A stretch of 64,000 nt of DNA from Nitzschia sp. DOCU1 (GCA_951394045.1 OX595990.1:1736001-1800000); one strand, 5' to 3'; shown: positions 10,503-21,010, counted from the first letter of the stretch. The notes: a model not told the origin generated them from the sequence alone. Program-made: numbers and translations.

Positions 10503-13179
10503 CTATTGCTTTAACTGGGGAGGGTCCATGACTTGGAACTTCTGCCTTGTCAACGTAAGTCCAAGGAAGCTGAGGAACCAACAAGCGCCGGTGATGATAG
10601 TCTGAGCTTTGACTACATCCCCAAGTTTTTTACCGTCCAAGCCAAACCTCGAAAGTGCTTCCTCCCCGTTTCGCGCCACTGGTCCACGCCGTGGACCTTT
10701 GGTGTCAAACTCAAGCCCTTCGAACTCGTTGAGACAGAGTCCTTCAAAACCCCATCGAATCAAACCTACCTTCGGAAGCCACCGCAAAAGCCTAGGGGTA
10801 TTCTCTTCAGAAATGTTCTTACCATCGAAAATAATGTTCAGAACCATTATGGCCGGGAAAAGCGCAAGTGCTGTGTCTGAGTTTGGACTAATGGCGCCAA
10901 TCACAAGACCTGCAGACTGCGCTGTAAGACCGTGAAGCGAGTTAAGACCAAGAAAGCGGCGTAGCTTAGTTGCATTGTTGTTGAGGCCAGTGAATGCCGA
11001 TACGAGGAGACCAAAGAGGGAATTGAAGAAAGCAGTTTGAGGGATTTCGGAGATCGCCTTGCCAATGAAATAAGGCAACGTTCCGTATAATTTCGCCGCC
11101 AACTCGGTGGAGATGATTGCCTTTTCTTTTGGGAATGCTCGGAGCGTAGACGCCATGGCCATGTTGGCGGAGCCGATCGCAATCAGCGAAAGAATACCAA
11201 AACGATCTTGGATCGACGCCTGAAAAAAGAGTTAGTGCATGATACATTGAAATCGCGGAGACAACATAGAAACTTACTTGATTGGTACCCATCGTGTAAA
11301 TACCACCGTAGATGAGACCCAACGAGACCTGCTGAACGGTCTGAATTATCAGTTTCGCCTTGCTACGGAAATTTTCTCGAAAGGCACGTCGAAGAAGCAA
11401 CTTAAATTGAACAAATATGCCAGCTCTGGGTCCTCGACCACCGTCACCTGAGTACCGCTTTAGCTCTCCCCCGATTTCGCCGATGTCGAAATTCTCGGAT
11501 CTAGCAAGAGTGGCGAGCTTGAGTAAGCGTTCCTCTGCCTCCTCTACGGATTCCCCAAACATCCGAGCCTTCGAAATGCAATCCAGGATATGTTCGGCTG
11601 TGCCCATTTCTGCTGGGGCCTTTGTAACGTGAAAGTCCATGTACTTTCTCACGCTTCCTATTTCCCCGAAATACATCTGTTTTCCCTCCGAAACAAGGAG
11701 CAAGTCATCAAATGCTGCAAAGACGTGCTGACTCGGCTGGTGAATGACAGCAATGATTGTCTTCCCCGAGTCCGCAAGACTTCGGAGCGTTTCCACAAGG
11801 CTGGTCGCTGCGGTGGAATCAAGACCAGACGTTGGCTCATCTACATTTTGGACAATGCGTGAGAGGCTGAAACGGCTTGCCACAATGCTCAGTCACTGTG
11901 TATAGTTACCTAAAAAAATAACACTTGGGCTGCTGACAAGTTCGCAAGCAATAGCTAGCCTCCGTCGTTCCCCTCCACTGATGCCCCGTACTTTGGCATC
12001 ACCGACGATGGTATCTGCAGCCTTCTCCAACCTCAACTGAGCGATGAGGTCATTGACTAACGTAACCCTCGACTTCTTGCTGATCCGACTACCTAACTTG
12101 AGCTCCACGCGAAAGCTAAGAGTCTCGCGAACAGTCATGTGCGGAAAAAACGTATCCAGGTTTTGCTCGACCAGTGCCGACGGGACCATCGAGTCGCCTG
12201 TTATCGGGCTCCCATTCACATATCGGATCCCTTGAAGGGTTAGCTTCGAACTCTCCTTTATCCTCCCTGCCAACGCATGGAGGACGGTCGATTTACCTGG
12301 TGCATCAATTCGTGTTAGGAAGGCTGTATGCAATTCACATAGCAGCAAAAACTATCTGCGAATCCCGTACCTGCCCCGCTGTAAACAACGAAAACGCGAT
12401 GGCTCTTTAGCTACACGTATAGACGCACAACAAAGAAGAATTTCTATCGTACCTTGGACCCATGATCGCCAACATTCGACCCGGCCTCGCTCGTCCTCGA
12501 ATACTACCATCCAGCAACACTTTCGTTCCAGATTTTCCTTTCAATTCCATGCGAATGTCGCTAAACGCGAGATCAACGGAGGAGAGACCCCCCATCGCAC
12601 CTAGTTGGTCATCCTGCGTTCGGTCGGTGCACAACCATCAGACGAGGCCGAGACAACGAAACCTAAATCCATGTTTCATTCCCTACAAAAAGTCGCTTAC
12701 CTTGATAACAACGTCATCTAATGCACAAGTCAATGAAAACGCGTGAGAATCCACAACCGCAGTAACCGAGACGCATTCAGGCAGACTATGATGTAATCTG
12801 TAAGGCTCATACTTCCGATCGACGAAAACTCACCCTCCTCTTCTTGATGCATTTTGTTTGCTGAGGAGGCTGCAATGTATATTGTTGCCACAAAGAAACA
12901 GCTAGCGATCAATGCCATTGACCTCCAATCATTGATCACGACAATACAGGCTTCGATGGAGAACGACGACACACGTTTTTCCTCACCTTCGACAAAATAT
13001 CCTCCGTCGGACACCTTGGACCCGCTTTTGCCAAATCGCTTGAGTTTTGCCCCGAGAGAGGCAATGGCGCGTTGGGCATTTGCGATGTTTAGAATATTGA
13101 GGGCAATCAAAAATAGAGCCACACGACGAAAACGGAAAGTACTCGTCCATGCAGTACTAGGAGGTTGAAGGCGGTCCAT
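10503..13179 (-). CDS. ABCG-type half-transporter with micro-exons
   Basis: Seven exons on the complement: 12834-13179, 12701-12717, 12453-12613, 12371-12378, 11910-12296, 11278-11840 and 10503-11219. Together they give 732 aa. Every junction is GT-AG and restores family sequence. The 8-nt exon CGGGGCAG supplies the middle of the Walker A motif GPSGAGKST. Walker B (VIFLDEPTSGLDS) is also split by an intron. The signature is GISGGERRRLA and the H-loop IAVIHQPS. A hydrophobic N-terminus (VALFLIALNILNIANA) may be a signal or first span. Membrane segments follow the ATPase domain, giving the reverse NBD-TMD order of ABCG lipid/sterol or drug exporters, which dimerise. The substrate is unknown. 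A Harbinger end lies about 180 bp upstream of the start. Confidence 0.92.
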
Positions 13180-13360
13180 GCTTTGAACTTTCGGATCTTC
13201 GTTGGCTTAGTTGCTTGGAACGAATCCACTTATTTTTCGTCGGATAAGTTGGCAAGAAGTGTTATGCTGCTGTCACCCCAAAAGCAAACTGTGTCGTACC
13301 TCTCATTGTCTCACGAGGATTGTTTTCCGTCCCCAATCCATTCATCCGCGGGGTGTCTGC

Positions 13361-13387
13361 GCTTGTTAGCACTTTCGTAATTCCGTA
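13361..13387 (+). repeat. Left terminal inverted repeat of Harbinger element
   Basis: It starts GCTTGTTA and ends GCACTTTCGTAATTCCGTA. It matches the reverse complement of 31448-31474 at 26 of 27 positions; the one difference is A versus T at position 8. Confidence 0.88.
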
Positions 13388-13428
13388 CCTTCGTAGGGCC
13401 CATAACCGGTTTTTTATTAATCCAAGTA

Positions 13429-13546
13429 TTCCAGGGGTACGATTTTCATTTCTTCGCCGGCTTCTTTGGGACCGGGAAAAACCATAGGGTCCTGAAGCAT
13501 CAAGAATCGTACCCCTTCGAACCGGACCGACATACCCCCCTGGAAT
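13429..13546. repeat. Nested subterminal inverted repeats of Harbinger element
   Basis: AGGGGTACGATT (13433-13444) pairs with AATCGTACCCCT (13505-13516). Outside them ATTCCAGGGG pairs with CCCCTGGAAT near 13537-13546. They lie just inside the left end, upstream of the plus-strand gene. A role as transposase-binding or promoter sites is possible but is inference. Confidence 0.7.
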
Positions 13547-13571
13547 CATTTGACTGAGGACGGCGGCGCCA

Positions 13572-14695
13572 ATGACAATTCAAAAACACGGCGGTGCCAA
13601 TGACAATGACAACACAAAGACAGCCACACTACAACGATATTATTCAACAATGGCTACGACCAATGAAGATGATGACACTTCTGTTATCCCAGAAGATTCT
13701 GGTGAACCTGGAGTACCAAAAACTGCCAAAGAGATCTATTATATCAGTGTATGCTTCGATCCAAAGAAGCTTGCTTGCATGGCAATTGGGTTGTATGTTG
13801 ATGATGACAAAACGTCACCCCTGATGGATGTTAACAACTGCACTCCTTTTAAGGAACAACCCAAGAAGCATTTCAAACCAAGGAGTGCTGATTTGGTTGA
13901 AGAGATCACTCGTCGCTGGCGATTGTATTACCAGGAGATAATTAAAAAGGAGCCAGCACCAAATCAATGGAGGCAACACAAGCTCGAAGATTGGCTGCAA
14001 GCACACCCCATCACAAACCCAGAGAGTATTCTCTACATTCGCCGGAGGGTTGCATTTATGTCCTGTACATTGTCGGCTGAGTTAGAGGCCCGTAAACTAG
14101 AAGAAGATGCAATGGATGCTAGTTGGAGATCGCCCCAACCGTGGCTACGACTGTTCCATTGTATCCTGGAAGATGACTGCAAGAAAGCTTTCCTTGAAAA
14201 AGATAATGTCCTATCTCGTGCACAGCTTGATGGACGTAATTCGGACTGTCGGCCCCCCACAGCCTATGAACTAATTGCCAACAAATGGAATGATCCTGAT
14301 TTCAATCCCACTACTCTTGTCATGACCTGCCATGAAGACTTCACCAGGCCCATCGACATTGGCTGGGAAGTTTGCAGCAAGTATCGAAAAGCAACACCAG
14401 AAAATGTGGCAAATCATCTTACTCAAATTAAGTCTCCCCTCTATCGTATGATCAAAAACTGGGAAAGGAGTGGCCAAGGGGAGGGGGGCCGCATTGATGT
14501 CGACGAAGACGAAAGCTTTGAAGATTCTGAACATGGCCTTAAATCAGCTACCCAGCTTGGGCGCCTAGAGGGATGCAGTCAATTGGCCCTTGACCAGTGT
14601 CGAAACTTCTGCCAGAACAATAAGGCACCATTGCCCACCTATTACTTGTATTTGTGGGAACTGTTCGACAAATATAACCCTCTCCAGAATTGCAT
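13572..14695 (+). pseudogene. Harbinger second gene, 5' part (disrupted by gypsy insertion)
   Basis: This part encodes about 374 residues. It includes a region ending in TPENVANHLTQIKSPL and KNWERSGQGEGG, then an acidic stretch. The open frame runs into the gypsy LTR at 14696 and stops at once. Skipping the insertion and one copy of the 4-bp duplication GCAT puts it in frame with 29488-29983 and gives a 539-aa protein. In PIF/Harbinger elements the second gene usually makes a DNA-binding partner needed for transposase entry or action. I could not identify a clear Myb/SANT fold here, so that role rests on position. Trp-rich helices near NWERSG would fit. Confidence 0.75.
14692..14695. repeat. 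Target-site duplication GCAT (left) of outer gypsy element
   Basis: GCAT directly precedes the LTR at 14696 and recurs at 29484-29487 directly after the LTR ending at 29483. The reading frame of the host gene is restored when one copy is removed, which confirms the duplication. Confidence 0.93.
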
Positions 14696-15149
14696 TGCAC
14701 TACGCTGAAAGTATGATGAAAAAGTTGTAGTGGAAATAATTGTGAGATCTAAAGTTATCGCTGATTCTATCGCTCCTAGACCACCAGAGTCTTTGCTCAA
14801 CGCATCCTGCATGCATTGGATACAACTCCCACCAATCTAGCTTCTCGGATCTCTTCAAGGTCTATGGCTAGATACCGTTGGAACTTCTAGTCCAGTAGTA
14901 GACGTCGATGGCTCGCCACGCTCGCCGTTGTCGTCATTGCTCGTCAGCCACGCCGGCCTTGCCCGTCCGTCCGTGTGTCCATGGACGTTCGACCAAGTTG
15001 ACGTCAGCAGGTATGTATCTAAGGTATGTTGGTACTACACGGAGGCCATTGTGTGTACTCATCGTTCGAAAATTCTAACATTGCAATGTTACAACATTCT
15101 AACGTTCTAACTACTTGTTAGATCTATTGGGGTATTCTAGTGTACTGCA
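14696..15149 (-). repeat. 3' LTR of outer gypsy element
   Basis: 454 bp, with TG...CA ends (TGCA at both tips). It pairs with 29027-29483. It carries about 38 bp (CATTGCAATGTTACAAC region near 15080-15110) that the younger same-family LTRs lack. Confidence 0.93.
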
Positions 15150-15336
15150 TGCGCCCCCATGACAAGGGCTTCTAAGAGCTCACTCATCAGTAGCATCGCG
15201 TTCCTCGTACGGATGCAGATTCCGGATATTGTATGTTTGTTGTACTGCTCCTTTCCTAATGCGAATAGAGCCATTGTCATTAATGAACACGATCTCATAC
15301 GGACCGCTATACGGATTTGTCCCATACTTGCGGGAT
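15150..15336 (-). pseudogene. End of outer gypsy pol (GPY/F region) and polypurine tract
   Basis: This is the last part of pol and the 3' leader of the outer element. The minus strand encodes a GTNPYSGPYEIV-like stretch, the GPY/F module of gypsy integrases, but in a different frame from the main pol. The purine run TGGGGGCG next to the LTR at 15149 is the likely polypurine tract. The nested element follows at 15337 after GGAT. Confidence 0.8.
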
Positions 15337-15753
15337 TGCACTACGCTGAAAGTACGATGAAAAAGTTGTAGTGGAAATAATTGTGAGATCTAAGTTATCG
15401 CTGATTCTATCGCTCCTAGACCACCAGGGTCTTTCCTCAACGCATCCTGCATGCGTTGGATACAACTCCCACTGATCTAGCTTCTCGAATCTCTTCAAGG
15501 TCCATAGCTAGATACCGTTGGAAGTTCTAGTCCAGTAGTAGACGTCGACGGCTCGCCGCGCTCGCCGTTGTCGTCGTCATTGCTCGTCAGCCGCGCCGGC
15601 CTTGCCCGTCCGTCCGTGCGTCCACAGACGTTCGACCAAGTCGACGTCAGCCAGATATGTATCTATGGTATGTAGGTACTACACGTAGGCCATTGTGTGT
15701 ACTCTTTACTCTAACTACTTGTTAGGTCTAGAGGGGTATTCTAGTGTACTGCA
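15337..15753 (-). repeat. 3' LTR of inner gypsy element
   Basis: 417 bp with TGCA tips, nearly identical to 20593-21010. The adjacent purine-rich TGGGGGCG on the minus strand is the likely polypurine tract. Confidence 0.94.
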
Positions 15754-15783
15754 TGCGCCCCCATGACAAGGGCTTCTAAGAGC

Positions 15784-16037
15784 TCACTCGTCAGCAGCAT
15801 CGCGTTCCTCGTACGGATGCAGATTCCGGATATTGTATGTTTGTTGCACTGCTCCCTTTCTGATGCGAATAGAGCCATTGTCATTAATGTGCACGATCTC
15901 ATACGGACCGCTATAAGGATTTGTCCCATACTTGCGGGATTGTTCATTATGGACCATTACCTTCTGTCCTACGCGATACCGGGAACTCTTCGCATCTTGT
16001 TTTCTGCTTCGTTATTTTGGATAATACGAGATTGTTT
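15784..16037 (-). pseudogene. Out-of-frame integrase C-terminal tail of inner element
   Basis: After the TGA that ends the main pol frame, the minus strand still encodes a sensible integrase tail, but about 40 bases downstream the frame changes: a KQSRIIQNNEAENK stretch is followed in another frame by SSRYRVGQKVMV and then the GPY/F motif NPYSGPYEIV, ending at TGA 15784-15786. The outer copy shows the same frame break, so it predates this insertion. Either the family has been mobilised in trans, or the tail is reached by frameshifting. Confidence 0.7.
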
Positions 16038-19000
16038 TCATTCCTTAATTAATTTCCAGTTAGCTTTGAACCGGGTATTGAGAATAGCATCGCGGCCAAA
16101 CACTAGCTGTGTTGGCGTCGCTTGCATCGTTGTGTGATACGTTGCGCGTACTGCGAACATAGTGGCTGCAAGGACTCCGTCCAGTGACTCCGTGTCTTCG
16201 GAGTTTTGCAACTCGAAAGTGCGAATCATGTTCCCTATGGTTTGGTGAACTCGCTCGAACACTAGCTGTGTTGGCGTTGCTTGCATCGTTGTGTGATACG
16301 TTGCGCGTACTGCGAACATAGTGGCTGCAAGGACTCCGTCCAGTGACTCCGTGTCTTCGGAGTTTTGCAACTCGAAAGTGCGAATCATGTTCCCTATGGT
16401 TTGGTGAACTCGCTCGATAATTGAATTAGCCTGCGGGTTTCGCGCTGTAATTGGCTTGGTCATTACGCCGTAGTCTTCGCGCACCATTCTTCGGAATTCT
16501 CCCATGAATTCAGTTCCGCGGTCATAAATAATCTTTTGTGGCCACGGGTATCTCGTAAACCACGCCATTTCGGCCGCACTGGCTATCGAAAAGGCTTCTT
16601 TGTTTGCTATACGTACCATCTCGAACCATCCGGTTGCGGGATCTATCATAGTGAGACACCATAGTTGTAGTGTCTTTTTACTACCTAGTTGTTTTATCTT
16701 ATATGGACCTATCAGGTCGACACATAGCGTATCCCAAGGGTCTATTTCTGCCGCCTTGGGTGGAAGATGCCCGTACTTGATTGTCTTTCGATTTGTCAGC
16801 TGACAGGTCGGACAGGACTTGCAGATCCGCTCGACATCGCCGCGGATGTTCTTCCAGTAGAAGTGTTGTCGAATCGTTTGTTCGGTACGCGTTTCTCCTG
16901 GGTGACAGAGCATCTCGTGATACCACTTGACGCACCGCTTCTGGAGACTCGTTGGGAGAACAATCTTGTCCTCGCGTACTATTAGTTCTCGCTTCTTTCC
17001 GCCCCCACGATAGACTTTGACTGAATATCGCGGGTTTGTACGTACTTTAGATAATAAGGCACGGTCGGCATTCTGCATGCTCGCTATGTTCTTGTAAGTG
17101 AGGGGGAATGCATCGCGCGGTAATTCGTCGCCCGCCAAAAACTCATTTAAGTGAGATTCGGGGAAAGCTCTATCGTCGAGATCGAGTCGACTAAGCGCGT
17201 CCGCAACGACGTTGTGTTCGCCCTTGATATAGACGAGTTCGGGGCCAAACTCCTCGATTAAGAGGCGCCAACGCATGACGCGCTCCGTGTTAAATTCTTT
17301 ATACGTAAGATTTTTATGGTCTGTGAAGACTCTGATTCGCTGTCCCAAAAGGATATTGCGAAATTCCTTAAGTGTTTCGACGATAGCTAAAAGCTCTCGT
17401 TCCGTCGTAGTATAGCGCGTTTGCGCTGGGTTCAGCTTTCGACTATAGAACGCAATCGGTTTTCCGCGTTGCGATAACACTGCACCTAGCTGAGTATGAC
17501 TAGCATCGGTGTGTATTTCGAATGGTATGTTGAAATCGGGGTATGTTAGTAGTGTCTGCTTACTTATAATTCGTTTCATCGTGTCGAAGGCATTCTGCTC
17601 GACCGGACCCCATTGCCATTTGGCTTCTTTAGAAGTTAGCGCACTCAGAGGGGCTAAAACTTCAGAGCGACGAATCCACATGTCGCGGTAGTAGTTAACT
17701 ACGCCTATGAACTTACGTAGCTTGCGTTTATTGGTAGGTGCTTTCATAGCGTGAATAGCCTCTACTTTCTTTGCGACTGGTTGGATTCCGTCTCGCGTTA
17801 TCCAGTACCCAAGGTATTCTAGTTCGCCACGGGCGAAGAACGACTTTCGGGCGTTCACCTTAAGACCGGTGTCTTTTAGACGTTTGAAAATGACTTCTAG
17901 TTTCTCTAGGTGGTCATCAAAATCGCCTTTAGTTAGTTCTAGTAGATCGTCGATGTACACTCGTACGTACTCTAGATCCTCAAAGAGGGTGCCCATTTTC
18001 TCTTGGAAAATGTCGGGACTATTCGAGAGCCCCATCGGCAAGCGTTGCATTTCGTACTTACCCCAAGGGAGTACGATAGTACATAGCTTCTTACTGTCTG
18101 GGCTTAACTCTATGTGGTAGTAACCCATGTTGAGGTCGAGACTCGTCGCGTACTGAAAGCCTTCTAGCTTCATCAGTAAGTCCTGAATCTTCGGGATTGG
18201 ATACGGCTTGCGTTTAATCCGTTTGTTCAACTCTCTGAAGTCGTTGATGAATCGAACTGTTCCATCCTTTTTGGGGATGATAAAGGTGGGCGCACCCCAT
18301 TCGGAGCGGTTCACCTTTTTGAGTACTCCGACTTGACAGAGTCGTTCGACTTCATCGCGCAGGGTACGCTCGTACGCTTTCGGTACAGGGTACGCTCTAG
18401 CATGGTACGGCTTGGCACCTTCTACTAGTTCAATGTCATAGGGGGCCCCACGCCATCGGCCGAGGGTACCATCGAATAGAGTCTGGTATTTTGCTAGTAG
18501 CTGTTCTAGCTTACTCTGCTCATCCTTACTAAGGTGAGCTTGCTCTCTAGCAATGCTACGTGCATCGGCTTTCTCGTACTTGGCGTCGAGAATTTCCTTG
18601 ACGCGGTCCAACATCTCATCAACGTGTCCGCGTTCATGTACATGATACGACGTCGCCGTCGTCGCATCTATTTCTTTCATTGGCATACGTGCATCGTCCC
18701 ATTCTACTTCCATAGCCTTGAAGTCGATCACTAGACCTAGCTCTTGCATGAGGTCTCTGCCTATAATCATGTCGTAGTTACCTAGATCATCTGCTAGGTG
18801 AAAGTCCCACTCGATCAATCGATCGTCGTGTAGTTCCGGTAGACTGAGTTGCGTGGTCACGCGTTCAGTACACTTATAACTACCGCTCATAGTCGTGAAT
18901 ACAGTAGTCGCTTTTTGGGTCTTTATTTTTAGTTTGCTAGCACTGCTCTTCTTCCAGAGACAGCCACTACCGCCAGAGTCAAGAAGTGCTTTGACGGTTA

Positions 19001-19358
19001 CTACTTGTTGCCGACGTCCGCCGCGTTGGTTAACACGTGCAAACGTGATCGGTACTAGATGACTGGATTTTTGTCGTTTGTTTGAGCCTACAGTTCGACT
19101 ACCTCGAATCGTGTTCAATAAGTAAAGCTCGCGCTCGCGCTGTGCTTCCGCCAGACATGCGTCGAGAGAGCTGAAACTTCGAGATTTCGTTAGTTTAACG
19201 AAATTTCGACTTGCGTGTGATTTTTGCAAATTTTGTGTTGCGCTTGTAACGCTATCGCTATTGTAAAATGATTCCATCTGTTGGACGTCGTCCCTCTGGG
19301 TAAAGCTAGTGTAATCGTTCAATTTACCACTATTATTATTATTTTCACACGTAGTCAC
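16038..19358 (-). CDS. pol: Gypsy Pol polyprotein (protease, RT, RNase H, integrase)
   Basis: A frame of 1106 codons. In order: aspartic protease (LLDSGGSG), reverse transcriptase with VYIDDLLEL, RNase H (EIHTDASHTQLGAVL), integrase zinc finger (HPGETRTEQ...CKSCPTCQ) and the DDE core (LCVDLIGPY, IIYDRGTEFMGEF, NSIIERVHQT). It has no good ATG: the frame is continuous with gag through a single TGA at 19371-19373, so it is probably made as Gag-Pol by stop readthrough. A 53-residue block of the integrase is repeated in tandem. Compared with the outer copy a CGA codon has become TGA at the end, removing the integrase tail. Confidence 0.92.
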   Translation of the reverse strand: MTTCENNNNSGKLNDYTSFTQRDDVQQMESFYNSDSVTSATQNLQKSHASRNFVKLTKSRSFSSLDACLAEAQRERELYLLNTIRGSRTVGSNKRQKSSHLVPITFARVNQRGGRRQQVVTVKALLDSGGSGCLWKKSSASKLKIKTQKATTVFTTMSGSYKCTERVTTQLSLPELHDDRLIEWDFHLADDLGNYDMIIGRDLMQELGLVIDFKAMEVEWDDARMPMKEIDATTATSYHVHERGHVDEMLDRVKEILDAKYEKADARSIAREQAHLSKDEQSKLEQLLAKYQTLFDGTLGRWRGAPYDIELVEGAKPYHARAYPVPKAYERTLRDEVERLCQVGVLKKVNRSEWGAPTFIIPKKDGTVRFINDFRELNKRIKRKPYPIPKIQDLLMKLEGFQYATSLDLNMGYYHIELSPDSKKLCTIVLPWGKYEMQRLPMGLSNSPDIFQEKMGTLFEDLEYVRVYIDDLLELTKGDFDDHLEKLEVIFKRLKDTGLKVNARKSFFARGELEYLGYWITRDGIQPVAKKVEAIHAMKAPTNKRKLRKFIGVVNYYRDMWIRRSEVLAPLSALTSKEAKWQWGPVEQNAFDTMKRIISKQTLLTYPDFNIPFEIHTDASHTQLGAVLSQRGKPIAFYSRKLNPAQTRYTTTERELLAIVETLKEFRNILLGQRIRVFTDHKNLTYKEFNTERVMRWRLLIEEFGPELVYIKGEHNVVADALSRLDLDDRAFPESHLNEFLAGDELPRDAFPLTYKNIASMQNADRALLSKVRTNPRYSVKVYRGGGKKRELIVREDKIVLPTSLQKRCVKWYHEMLCHPGETRTEQTIRQHFYWKNIRGDVERICKSCPTCQLTNRKTIKYGHLPPKAAEIDPWDTLCVDLIGPYKIKQLGSKKTLQLWCLTMIDPATGWFEMVRIANKEAFSIASAAEMAWFTRYPWPQKIIYDRGTEFMGEFRRMVREDYGVMTKPITARNPQANSIIERVHQTIGNMIRTFELQNSEDTESLDGVLAATMFAVRATYHTTMQATPTQLVFERVHQTIGNMIRTFELQNSEDTESLDGVLAATMFAVRATYHTTMQATPTQLVFGRDAILNTRFKANWKLIKE
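16099..16416 (-). repeat. 159-bp in-frame tandem duplication in integrase
   Basis: The sequence starting AACACTAGCTG at 16099 starts again at 16258, so the unit is 159 bp (53 codons). It covers the catalytic-Glu motif ERVHQTIGNM through TPTQLVF. The two units differ at about one base (GGCGTCGC versus GGCGTTGC). The outer element and the plus-strand gypsy lack it. Confidence 0.93.
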
Positions 19359-19370
19359 CGGCTCACATCG

Positions 19371-20555
19371 TCAATCCATTTCGACATCGCTGTCGCTACT
19401 GACGCTAAGCTTATCGAAATCCGGGAGATCATTGAGATCATCCATGTCATAGTTGAAATTGTCCATCGACGGAGGATCTTCGGCCTTGCGCTTCTTGGCA
19501 GATTGCTTGACCGCGTTGTCCACCATAGACTTAATGTAGGCATGAAGCTCGCCTGTTTTCTTCTTCTTCTCGCCGTCGCCATCGTTGTTGCTGTGGCGCC
19601 AAGTTTTGTTTTCAAAGCGGGCCTTTTTGAAACGACCTCCGACGTTGGAGTGGGCAGATGCCATCTTCTTCGCCTGGTCCTTTAAAATAAGACAATCATG
19701 GGAAGCGTGCGTGTTGTTAGCTCCATGATACAAGCATTCATACTTTGCAGCCTTACCGTCGGTTCCCGCTCTCGGGCCTCCGCGCTTCCTCTTCGAGGGA
19801 TTTTCGTCATTCGACTTGCCATGCTTATCCGCCTTCTTGCTAAGGGCTTCGTTGATTTCCTCAGTAGCTTCCAGCCGTTCGCAGAAGTCTACGAAGTCTT
19901 GAACCGTGTGTTCCACCGGCTCGAATCCTTGTAGGATCATCTCCTTGCGCCACTTGGCGGGGATCCCAAACTCGCAATTCTCCATGAGCTCGTCGTCGGG
20001 AATTTTGTTTTTCTCGCCTTTCTCGTCGAATAGGGCGAGGTACTCGTTTAGCTCGCGGAGCCGAGCCACATACGCCTTCATTGTCATCGTTGGGGGCTTT
20101 CGGCAGATCCGACGCATATAGCGCTTTTGAAGTTGCACTGCGCGTTTTGGGAGAACATACGCCGTAACCGCGTGCAAACTTTTCTCAAAACTCTCAGGAG
20201 TTTCGGCTTCGAGTTCCGAGGCCTTCGCGTTGAACGCGGCCAATACCTGGCCTTTCAGCAAATTGCGTGTTAACGCAAATTTCTGAGGTCCCGTAGTCAA
20301 GTCCTGACCTGCGATCACATCCTTAAGTCCGATAAGGAAAAGGAACCACTCTTCGGGCGTTCCGTCAGTGAAATGCGGTTGTTTGACGCGTCGCGTCAAC
20401 GACTTTTTATCTTTTGGGTCAATGCGCAAGTCGTATTGACTGTACGCCCCATCTTTGAGCTCCTTTGGCTTGGGTCTTTCGATACTGACCGGTGCTGATT
20501 TGAAGCCCTGCTTCTCGGCAGCGGTCTTCTTCGGGATGCTGTTTGCAATCTTCAT
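19371..20555 (-). CDS. gag: Gypsy Gag protein
   Basis: Starts at the ATG MKIANSIPKK, the first ATG after the LTR, and gives 394 aa. It has a capsid-like helical core (PHFTDGTPEEWFLFLIGLKD; LLKGQVLAAFNAKA) and a basic linker. A short Cys/His motif (CLYHGANNTHASHDC) stands where retroviral zinc knuckles lie, and the tail is acidic. The frame ends at TGA (context GAT TGA CGA) and continues open into pol with no further stop. The homologous outer copy is split in two pieces. Confidence 0.9.
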   Translation of the reverse strand: MKIANSIPKKTAAEKQGFKSAPVSIERPKPKELKDGAYSQYDLRIDPKDKKSLTRRVKQPHFTDGTPEEWFLFLIGLKDVIAGQDLTTGPQKFALTRNLLKGQVLAAFNAKASELEAETPESFEKSLHAVTAYVLPKRAVQLQKRYMRRICRKPPTMTMKAYVARLRELNEYLALFDEKGEKNKIPDDELMENCEFGIPAKWRKEMILQGFEPVEHTVQDFVDFCERLEATEEINEALSKKADKHGKSNDENPSKRKRGGPRAGTDGKAAKYECLYHGANNTHASHDCLILKDQAKKMASAHSNVGGRFKKARFENKTWRHSNNDGDGEKKKKTGELHAYIKSMVDNAVKQSAKKRKAEDPPSMDNFNYDMDDLNDLPDFDKLSVSSDSDVEMD

Positions 20556-20592
20556 CTTTAGCTCACGCGTGTAACGTGGAGTGTTAACACTG

Positions 20593-21010
20593 TGCACTAC
20601 GCTGAAAGTACGATGAAAAAAATTGTAGTGGAAATAATTGTGAGATCTAAGTTATCGCTGATTCTATCACTCCTAGACCACCAGGGTCTTTCCTCAAGGC
20701 ATCCTGCATGCGTTGGATACAACTCCCACTGATCTAGCTTCTCGAATCTCTTCAAGGTCCATAGCTGGATACCGTTGGAAGTTCTAGTCCAGTAGTAGAC
20801 GTCGACGGCTCGCCACGCTCGCCGTTGTCGTCGTCCTTGCTCGTCAGCCGCGCCGGCCTTGCCCGTCCGTCCGTGCGTCCACAGACGTTCGACCAAGTCG
20901 ACGTCAGCCAGATATGTATCTATGGTATGTAGGTACTACACGTAGGCCATTGTGTGTACTCTTTACTCTAACTACTTGTTAGGTCTAGAGGGGTATTCTA
21001 GTGTACTGCA
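20593..21010 (-). repeat. 5' LTR of inner gypsy element
   Basis: 418 bp, TGCA tips, nearly identical to 15337-15753. The bases just inside it contain the perfect palindrome GTGTTAACAC (20581-20590). No primer-binding site starting with TGG is evident next to it. Confidence 0.94.

Larger units (their letters stand above)
15337..21010 (-). mobile_element. Inner Ty3/gypsy element, same family, nearly complete
   Basis: 5674 bp on the minus strand. LTRs are at 15337-15753 (3') and 20593-21010 (5'). It is flanked by the 4-bp target duplication GGAT (15333-15336 and 21011-21014). The target was the pol 3' end of the outer element, so a member of the family inserted into its relative. By eye the LTRs differ at about half a dozen of 417 positions, so the insertion is recent. 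gag and pol are both present. pol has a premature TGA near 16038, a shared downstream frame break and a 159-bp duplication, so autonomy is doubtful. Confidence 0.95.

Noticed and set aside
13262..13549. Minus-strand 95-codon frame upstream of the ABCG gene
   Set aside because: It spans the Harbinger terminal and subterminal repeats, and has no protein-like character.
15137..15325. Open frames inside LTR-adjacent gypsy DNA on either strand (also 15741-16137 and 21014-21211)
   Set aside because: They are shadows of the integrase tail and LTR, repeated wherever the element is present.
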